DNA from: Rhodospirillaceae bacterium UBA3470
GTDB taxonomy: Bacteria; Pseudomonadota; Alphaproteobacteria; Rhodospirillales; Casp-alpha2
Direction: 5' to 3'
Length of the DNA: 9,703 nucleotides
Assembly: GCA_002378125.1 (NCBI GenBank)
Contig: DFRF01000169.1
Span: forward strand, 1-9,703
In this document: positions 4,903 to 9,703 of the stretch, piece by piece
Numbering within the stretch: position 1 is the stretch's first letter
Layout: each line of letters begins with the position of its first letter
Notes under the pieces: generated by a model
The model's database searches: none
Told to the model about the DNA's origin: nothing
What the model saw: only the letters and a program-made list of their open reading frames with translations
Program-made: the position numbers and the translations under genes

Positions 4903-6219
4903 TTAGCAACTCCGCGGCGTGATATTGTTTTCCTTGGCGTAGGCCGCCGCCGCCTTCTCGACCATTGGACGAACGACGTCGCTCATGGCCGGAATGAAGT
5001 CGGAGATCAGCTTCCATTGCTTGCCATCCCACTGCTGGATGAACACGCCAGGGGCGTCGCCTTCGTGGTTTTTGCAGGAGACCTTTAGCGGCCATGTGAA
5101 CCCACCGATGCCACGCGCAGCAAGGCGCTCTTTGGTCATGTTGAGGCCCTCGAATGCTGCGCGAACCTGATCACCATTCGGTCGCTTGCCGCCCGCTGCT
5201 TTCACGGCGTCACGCACGGCTTCTGTAGCGAAGGTGTAGGTGTTGATCATGCGGTTGTAGAGCACTTCACCCACGTTGTTGGCTTTGGCTTTCGCCGCGT
5301 CGCCACCATACACATACTTGATAATGTCTTTGAACACCGGATAGTTGGTGCCAGCCGCATGCATGTTGGTGGACTTGTAGCCGATGGAGCCATCGCCCGC
5401 TGGGATCACGTCTGCGTCGGAACCTGACCACCAGTTACCCACGAATTTGTCCATTGGATAGCCTATGCCATTGGCCTCCTTGATGGCGACCTGGTTCATC
5501 ACGCCCCAGCCCGACATGAACACCCAGTCAGGGCGCTTACGACGCACCTGTAGCCAAGTGGCTTTCTGCTCTTGACCAGGATGGTCAACAGCCAACAGGG
5601 TTAGCTTGAATCCGTACTTTTTCGAAAGGGTCTGCAAGGTCGGGTTGGCTTCTTTGCCGTAGGCTGAATTGTGGTGCACATGCGCGATGTGCTGACCGCT
5701 CAGTTTGTCGAGACCACCGATCTCTTGGCCAACATAGTTAACGAACGCCGAAGCCTGGCTCCAGTAAGTGCTCGGGAAGTTGAAGACCCAAGGGAACACG
5801 CGACCGTCAGCAGCGGCTGTACGGCCATAACCACTGGACAGAATGGTAATCTTGTCCACGGCAGCTTTCGGGATCAGCTGGTAGGTGAGGCCCGTGGAGT
5901 TCGGGTTCACGAACATGGCGCCACCGTGCTTTTTCTTGAGCTTTTCGTAGCACTCAACGCCGACTTTGGTGTTGTACTTGGTTTCGCATTCTTCGGAGAC
6001 AATCCTATTGCCTTCGATGCCGCCATCACGCTTGTTGATGAGCGCGACGAAGTCTTGAATGGCGTTGGCGATCGGAATGCCACTCGGGGCATACGGACCG
6101 GTACGATAGACCATGACGGGGAAGAAGAGGTCGTCGGCATATGCCCGTTTGGCTTCCGTAACCCCTGTAACCCCGACGACGATGCCGGCGGCTGCGAGTA
6201 ATAGATGACGTATTTTCAT
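4903..6219 (-). CDS. Periplasmic substrate-binding protein of the Liv-type ABC transporter
   Basis: This 438-residue secreted protein of the type I periplasmic binding family (LivK/Peripla_BP_6-like) captures the ligand for LivHM. An N-terminal signal peptide is clear: Arg/Lys at 3-5, hydrophobic core 6-20, and cleavage most likely after Ala28 (AYA-DD). No lipobox cysteine is present, so it should be soluble in the periplasm. The mature part shows the family pattern GPYAPSGIP near 41-49, INKRDGGIEG at 61-70, the ECETKYN strand and the hinge-side AYGKEANPT block near 186-194. It is longer than amino-acid binders (about 345-370) and carries four cysteines (78, 90, 382, 438), the last being the C-terminal residue. 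The ATG has GGGAG nine bases upstream. It is preceded by the largest gap in the operon, with a candidate promoter. Ligand unknown; an aromatic or other carboxylate is inferred from the flanking CoA ligases. Confidence 0.9.
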   Translation of the reverse strand: MKIRHLLLAAAGIVVGVTGVTEAKRAYADDLFFPVMVYRTGPYAPSGIPIANAIQDFVALINKRDGGIEGNRIVSEECETKYNTKVGVECYEKLKKKHGGAMFVNPNSTGLTYQLIPKAAVDKITILSSGYGRTAAADGRVFPWVFNFPSTYWSQASAFVNYVGQEIGGLDKLSGQHIAHVHHNSAYGKEANPTLQTLSKKYGFKLTLLAVDHPGQEQKATWLQVRRKRPDWVFMSGWGVMNQVAIKEANGIGYPMDKFVGNWWSGSDADVIPAGDGSIGYKSTNMHAAGTNYPVFKDIIKYVYGGDAAKAKANNVGEVLYNRMINTYTFATEAVRDAVKAAGGKRPNGDQVRAAFEGLNMTKERLAARGIGGFTWPLKVSCKNHEGDAPGVFIQQWDGKQWKLISDFIPAMSDVVRPMVEKAAAAYAKENNITPRSC

Positions 6220-6278
6220 TTAACTTATCTCCCTATTCGTGAAGCGACCTTATTCCGGTCTCTCTATTTTGAACCGCA

Positions 6279-6307
6279 AACATAGCATGCGACCGGTAAA
6301 TTCCCAA
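6279..6307 (-). promoter_or_regulatory. Candidate internal promoter for the binding-protein gene
   Basis: On the minus strand TTGGGA (6307-6302) and TATGTT (6284-6279) are separated by exactly 17 bases and each matches four of six bases of the sigma-70 consensus. It sits about 60 bases before the binding-protein ATG, in the only sizeable gap (6220-6353) of the transport operon. A 6-bp inverted repeat, CCGGTC (6255-6260) and GACCGG (6291-6296), brackets the -10 region and could be an operator half-site pair, but it is short and widely spaced. Confidence 0.4.
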
Positions 6308-6353
6308 TGCAGTTCAAATTCGTCATGTCGAAAACAGTATGCCTCATGTGTCA

Positions 6354-7433
6354 TCAGTATGGAAATGGCCACTGCCTAATCTTCTCCTTGGCGATCTGCC
6401 ATAGCCGGTTCAGGCCGTGGGGCTCGACGATCAAGAAGAACATGATGAGGAGGCCAAAGATGATTTCCTCAACATGCTTCGCCAAATCGGCCGCGATCAC
6501 CAGACCGACCATTGGCGGCGCATTGGTAAGGAAAATGGGTAGCAATGTCACAAATGCCGCACCAAGAATGGAGCCCAGGATCGACCCCAGCCCGCCAATG
6601 ATAACCATGAACAATACGGGGAATGAGACGTTCAAGATATCGAAGGCCTCCGTTTCCACGCTGCCAAGCCAACAGAAGACGTAAAGAGCGCCGGCGATCC
6701 CGCAGTAGAAGGAGGAAATGCCAAAGGCTGAGAGTTTAGTCTGCAGGGGGCGGATGCCAATGATTTCAGCGGCGATATCCATGTCCCGGATCGCCATCCA
6801 CGAGCGACCCACGTGTCCGCGTACCATGTTCTTAGCGGCCAAGGCAAACACACAGAGAAAAATCAAGCAGGTATAGTAGCGGGCCAAGGGCTCGGCCTCG
6901 GGTCCCGAAATCAGAATACCGAAGACCTCCCGGGGCGGTGCCGTGATGGTGCCCGACGGAGAATAGTTGAAGAACCATTCTACTTTGTTGAAGCACCAAA
7001 GAATGAAAAACTGGGCCGCCAGGGTGGCCACCGCGAGATAGAAGCCTTTAATCCGAAGGCTTGGCGCCCCGAATACCATGCCCACTGCTGCGGTGATCCC
7101 GCCGGCGAGAAAGAAAACGATGATGATGTTCAATTCAGGAAAGGCGGTCGATATTTTGTAGGTGGCATAGCCGCCGACGGCCATAAACGCACCAGTGCCC
7201 AGGCTGACCAAGCCGGCATACCCCGTAAGGATATTCAGGCCGATGGCCGCCAGAGACATGATCAAGAATGGGATGATTACCGCTTGATGCCAATATTCGT
7301 CGGCGAAAAAAGGAATGAAGACGAAGGCCACGGCGATGACCAACGCCATGAACCAGCGGTCCTGGACGATTGGGAAGATGGCCTGATCGGCCTGGTAGCT
7401 CGATTTGAACTGACCTGCCTCGCGATAGAACAT
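6354..7433 (-). CDS. livM: Branched-chain amino acid-type ABC transporter permease LivM
   Basis: This 359-residue inner-membrane permease pairs with LivH to form the channel for the imported ligand. It begins with a hydrophilic N-terminus (about 1-25), then has multiple hydrophobic helices. Family blocks are IGLNILTGYAGLVSLGTGAF near 64-83, the FGAPSLRIKGFYLAVATLA segment, the cytoplasmic coupling loop GRSWMAIRDMDIAAEIIGI, and IGGLGSILGSILGAAFVTLL near the C-terminus. The length is near the norm for LivM of this type. The ATG is four bases after the livH stop, with GAGAGGG nine bases upstream inside the livH end, so the two are coupled. The product ends with a basic, amphipathic tail (IAKEKIRQWPFPY). 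No defect is seen. Family call is firm; the transported compound cannot be inferred from the permease alone. Confidence 0.93.
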   Translation of the reverse strand: MFYREAGQFKSSYQADQAIFPIVQDRWFMALVIAVAFVFIPFFADEYWHQAVIIPFLIMSLAAIGLNILTGYAGLVSLGTGAFMAVGGYATYKISTAFPELNIIIVFFLAGGITAAVGMVFGAPSLRIKGFYLAVATLAAQFFILWCFNKVEWFFNYSPSGTITAPPREVFGILISGPEAEPLARYYTCLIFLCVFALAAKNMVRGHVGRSWMAIRDMDIAAEIIGIRPLQTKLSAFGISSFYCGIAGALYVFCWLGSVETEAFDILNVSFPVLFMVIIGGLGSILGSILGAAFVTLLPIFLTNAPPMVGLVIAADLAKHVEEIIFGLLIMFFLIVEPHGLNRLWQIAKEKIRQWPFPY

Positions 7434-7437
7434 GCGC

Positions 7438-8373
7438 TCACACCCTCTCGATAATCTTTTCGCCGAACAGACCTTGTGGTCTGAACATTAGGAACACTAG
7501 GGCGGCCATGTAGGCAAACCACCCCTCTATGGCGCCGCCGAAGGCGGGGCCCCAGTAGACTTCAGAAACTTTCTCGAAAATTCCGATTAAGAGGCCGCCG
7601 ATAATGGCGCCCGGCACCGATTCAAACCCACCAAGGATCAAAACGGGTAACGCTTTAAGCGCGATCAAGGCTAGCGAGAAACTCACGCCCGCCTTGCCAC
7701 CCCACATGATTCCTGCAACCAGCGCAACGAAGCCCGCGACCGACCAGACGATGACCCAGATGGTCTTCAGGGGGATACCAACCGCGAGTGCTGCTTGGTG
7801 ATCGTCCGCGACCGCCCGGAGCGCGCGGCCAACAGAAGTCTTCTGGAAGAAAATGGCCAAAAAGCCAACCAAAACTGCTGCGACTAGAGCGGCCGTCAAA
7901 TCGAAAGTGTTGAGCAGGACGCCACCCACTTCAAAGGATTTTTCCGGAATTCCGACGTCTAGTTTCTTGACGTTTGATCCCCAAACGATCTGACCACCGC
8001 CTTCGAAAACGAAATTGAGGCCAATGGTTGCCATGAACAGAATGATCTGTGCTTGGTTGACCAAGGGCCGCAGCAGCCAGCGTTCGATTAGGTATGCACA
8101 TCCGATCATGACGGCGAGCGTGACAAGGATTGCTAGGACTAGGGGCACGGAGTGCTCCATTAACCCGACCAGGGTCAGCGCCGCGAACAGCACCATCGCA
8201 CCCTGAGCGAAGTTGAAAACGCCGGAGGCCTTGTAGATCAAAACGAAGCCGAGCGCCACCAAGGAATACATGATGCCGGCGAGAATCCCTCCAATCACCA
8301 CTTCCAAAAGGAATATCGGACTGCCGATCATGTCCGCGAAGGGCGCAATGAAGAATGTGTTGAAGACTTCCAT
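7438..8373 (-). CDS. livH: Branched-chain amino acid-type ABC transporter permease LivH
   Basis: This 311-residue polytopic permease is the partner of LivM. It has the LivH hallmark ALGFVLIYKASGVFNFAQGA near 41-60, where the NFAQG turn follows the second helix. It also has the coupling loop VGRALRAVADDHQAALAVGI near 180-200 that contacts the ATPases, and the conserved late segment SVPGAIIGGLLIGIFE. It is slightly longer than the E. coli protein, with an N-terminal helix (about residues 4-35) before the core. The ATG at 8373 follows the livG stop by 18 bases, with AAGGAG 11 bases upstream. It sits between livG and livM in the same operon. The assignment to the family is secure and nothing in it looks broken. 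Confidence 0.94.
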   Translation of the reverse strand: MEVFNTFFIAPFADMIGSPIFLLEVVIGGILAGIMYSLVALGFVLIYKASGVFNFAQGAMVLFAALTLVGLMEHSVPLVLAILVTLAVMIGCAYLIERWLLRPLVNQAQIILFMATIGLNFVFEGGGQIVWGSNVKKLDVGIPEKSFEVGGVLLNTFDLTAALVAAVLVGFLAIFFQKTSVGRALRAVADDHQAALAVGIPLKTIWVIVWSVAGFVALVAGIMWGGKAGVSFSLALIALKALPVLILGGFESVPGAIIGGLLIGIFEKVSEVYWGPAFGGAIEGWFAYMAALVFLMFRPQGLFGEKIIERV

Positions 8374-8391
8374 GGTGCCGTGCGCTCCTTA

Positions 8392-9234
8392 TTAATCGTG
8401 TTGGACGCCAAGATAGGCGTCGATGACCCGCTGATTGCCGCGCACCTCGTCTGGGGTGCCGTCAGCGATTTTTTGTCCGTAATCCAGGACCACGACGCGG
8501 TCGGAAATATCCATGACCACGCTCATGTCGTGTTCGATCAGGACGATGGTCGTGCCGAATTCATCGTTTACGTCGAGGATGTAACGGCACATGTCCTCTT
8601 TTTCCTCGTGGTTCATACCGGCCATGGGTTCGTCCAGCAACAGCATGTCCGGCTCGGATGCCAGGGCTCGAGCTAGTTCGACACGTTTTTGCAGACCATA
8701 CGGAAGCCGTCCGACGACGGTTTTCCGGATTGATTCAATTTCCAGGAAGTCGATGACACGTTCGACGACTTCGCGGTTTTCTAACTCTTCCTTAACAGCC
8801 GGCCCGTAGTATAACGCCTGCATAATGAAGTTCGTTTTCATCTGCAAGTTTCGGCCCGTCATGATGTTATCCAGCGTAGTCATGCCGCGGAACAATGCGA
8901 TATTTTGGAAGGTCCGAGCGATCCCCTGGTTGGCGGCTTCGTAGGTTTCCATGGCGGCATGGGACTGCCCTTTAAAGGTGATCGTCCCTTCCGTCGGTTT
9001 ATAAAAGCCATTGATACAATTCAGCATTGAACTTTTACCAGCGCCGTTTGGACCAATGATGGCCCGGACTTCACCCTCGAAGACGTTGAAGCTTACGTTA
9101 CTTAGGGCTTTGACCCCGCCAAAGGCGAGACTGACATCTTCTACATTCAGAATCTCATCTCCAATTGTACGCCCGTCTGGCGTTGTCACGCCGGGCGCGA
9201 TATTGGGAGAGGCGGCGGTATCGTTGGGGGCCAT
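8392..9234 (-). CDS. livG: Branched-chain amino acid-type ABC transporter ATPase LivG
   Basis: This 280-residue cytoplasmic ATPase of the importer acts with LivF. Motifs are Walker A GPNGAGKS at 61-68, Q-loop Gln110 in ARTFQNIALF, signature LPYGLQKRVELARAL from 177 (the LSxGQ motif drifts to PYGxQ, as is common in LivG), Walker B MLLLDEP with Asp201/Glu202, and switch His235 in IEHDMSVV. The MAGMN segment after Walker B is the LivG pattern. An N-terminal extension of about 28 residues precedes the domain, accounting for the length over the usual 250-260. The ATG at 9234 has AAGGAG ten bases upstream and starts 21 bases after the acyl-CoA synthetase stop. The assignment is secure. Confidence 0.94.
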   Translation of the reverse strand: MAPNDTAASPNIAPGVTTPDGRTIGDEILNVEDVSLAFGGVKALSNVSFNVFEGEVRAIIGPNGAGKSSMLNCINGFYKPTEGTITFKGQSHAAMETYEAANQGIARTFQNIALFRGMTTLDNIMTGRNLQMKTNFIMQALYYGPAVKEELENREVVERVIDFLEIESIRKTVVGRLPYGLQKRVELARALASEPDMLLLDEPMAGMNHEEKEDMCRYILDVNDEFGTTIVLIEHDMSVVMDISDRVVVLDYGQKIADGTPDEVRGNQRVIDAYLGVQHD

Positions 9235-9255
9235 GTTTTGGCGTCTCCTTGTAGC

Positions 9256-9703
9256 TTATTCGGCGGCCGCCGCGGCCGGGCCCGCGTCCGTCGTTTTGGC
9301 GTCTCTGATCTGCAGATCGGCGCGGACCGTGTCGGTCCGCCCATCCTCGAAAGTCACGGTCGCTTCCACTTCGCAGTTGGTTTTATTCGAATAGAGCGCG
9401 TCGATCAGATCCTGATACCGCTCTGAAACAATGTTGCGCCGCACCTTCCGGGTCCGGGTCAATTCACCGTCATCCGCGTCCAGTTGCTTATGCAAAATCA
9501 GGAAGCGGCGAATTTGAGAACCACTCAGGTTAGGATCGGAGGCCAAGTCCGCGTTGACCTGTTCCACGCAATCCTGGATCAAATCGTAGATGGGTTGCTG
9601 GCCGGCCAAATCCGTATAACCGGAATAAGGAAGATTATGGCGCTCGGCCCAGTTGCCGACCGAGTCCACATCGATGTTGATGAAAGCGGCCACGTAGTCC
9701 TTT
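9256..9703 (-). CDS. Long-chain-type acyl-CoA synthetase (AMP-binding), C-terminal part cut by window edge
   Basis: Only the last roughly 148 residues are inside the window, reading KDYVAAFINIDVDSVGNWAE onward; the gene continues beyond 9703. This is the C-terminal domain of a large AMP-forming acyl-CoA synthetase of the FAA1/long-chain type. The YVAAFINID strand, the WAERHNLPYSGYTDLAGQ segment and the motif GELTRTRKVRRN, which holds the region of the adenylation lysine, are typical. A domain after it (about 30 residues, CEVEATVTFEDGRTDTV) and an Ala-rich end finish the protein. Such enzymes convert carboxylic acids to acyl-CoA with ATP. It is upstream of livG by 21 bases, so it is very likely co-transcribed with the importer. 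The N-terminal ATP loop and substrate pocket are not visible, so chain-length or aromatic preference cannot be judged. Confidence 0.85.
   Translation of the reverse strand, partial: KDYVAAFINIDVDSVGNWAERHNLPYSGYTDLAGQQPIYDLIQDCVEQVNADLASDPNLSGSQIRRFLILHKQLDADDGELTRTRKVRRNIVSERYQDLIDALYSNKTNCEVEATVTFEDGRTDTVRADLQIRDAKTTDAGPAAAAAE

Noticed and set aside
4898..5095. N-terminal extension of livF to an upstream start
   Set aside because: It would read through the binding-protein gene in another frame and gives a basic, non-homologous N-terminus. The ATG at 4897 gives a normal LivF.
5671..6201. 176-codon plus-strand open frame opposite the binding-protein gene
   Set aside because: It is fully antisense to a well-supported gene, with no domain and no convincing ribosome site.
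6813..7454. 213-codon plus-strand open frame opposite livM
   Set aside because: It lies over a clear LivM gene. The translation is hydrophilic, low-complexity antisense with no recognisable domain; it is a codon-bias shadow.
1..9703. Mobile elements, CRISPR arrays, tRNA or rRNA genes, toxin-antitoxin or defence genes
   Set aside because: I looked for transposases, repeat-spacer regularity, terminal repeats and cloverleaf patterns and found none. The coding content is explained by transport/ligase and ccm genes.

Overview
The window looks like part of an alphaproteobacterial chromosome, most likely a Rhodospirillales-type organism. The evidence is the ccmA-B-C-D-E cytochrome c maturation order, the style of the Liv-type ABC proteins, and moderately GC-rich coding judged by eye. 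This placement is inference from gene content and family resemblance; no species can be named. Every convincing gene lies on the minus strand, so transcription runs from high to low coordinates. Both edges cut genes: the right edge leaves only the C-terminus of an acyl-CoA synthetase, and the left edge leaves only the N-terminus of CcmE.

Region 1 (9703 down to 2778) is a tightly packed transport and activation cassette. In transcription order it holds the C-terminal part of a long-chain-type AMP-forming acyl-CoA synthetase, LivG-like ATPase, LivH-like permease, LivM-like permease, a secreted type I periplasmic binding protein, LivF-like ATPase, and a PaaK-like (phenylacetate-CoA ligase family) adenylate-forming enzyme. 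Most intergenic spaces are 4 to 21 bases. The one larger gap is 134 bases before the binding-protein gene and carries a candidate internal promoter. The likely logic is import of a carboxylic acid (aromatic, fatty or branched-chain) through a five-part ABC importer, followed by CoA activation by one or both ligases. The substrate cannot be read from the sequence.

Region 2 (2777 to 2535) is a 243-base intergenic stretch. It holds a strong rho-independent terminator on the minus strand (perfect 9-bp GC stem plus seven T) that ends the cassette, further potential stem-loops upstream of it, a motif shared with the ccmC upstream region, and the start of a 27-codon plus-strand ORF with an excellent Shine-Dalgarno sequence.

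Region 3 (2534 down to 1) is the start of the System I cytochrome c maturation operon: ccmA, ccmB, a 115-base gap with possible promoter elements, then ccmC, ccmD and the beginning of ccmE. CcmABCD attach heme to, and release, the periplasmic heme chaperone CcmE.

The most interesting unexplained signals are RNA-level. They are a 9-bp all-GC hairpin with a GNRA-type loop early in livF just after the binding-protein gene, and a small hairpin at the livF/ligase junction that buries both the Shine-Dalgarno and the UUG start of the ligase. At the protein level, the PaaK-like ligase has lost the usual Ser/Thr/Gly-rich ATP loop. No mobile element, CRISPR array, tRNA or rRNA was seen.
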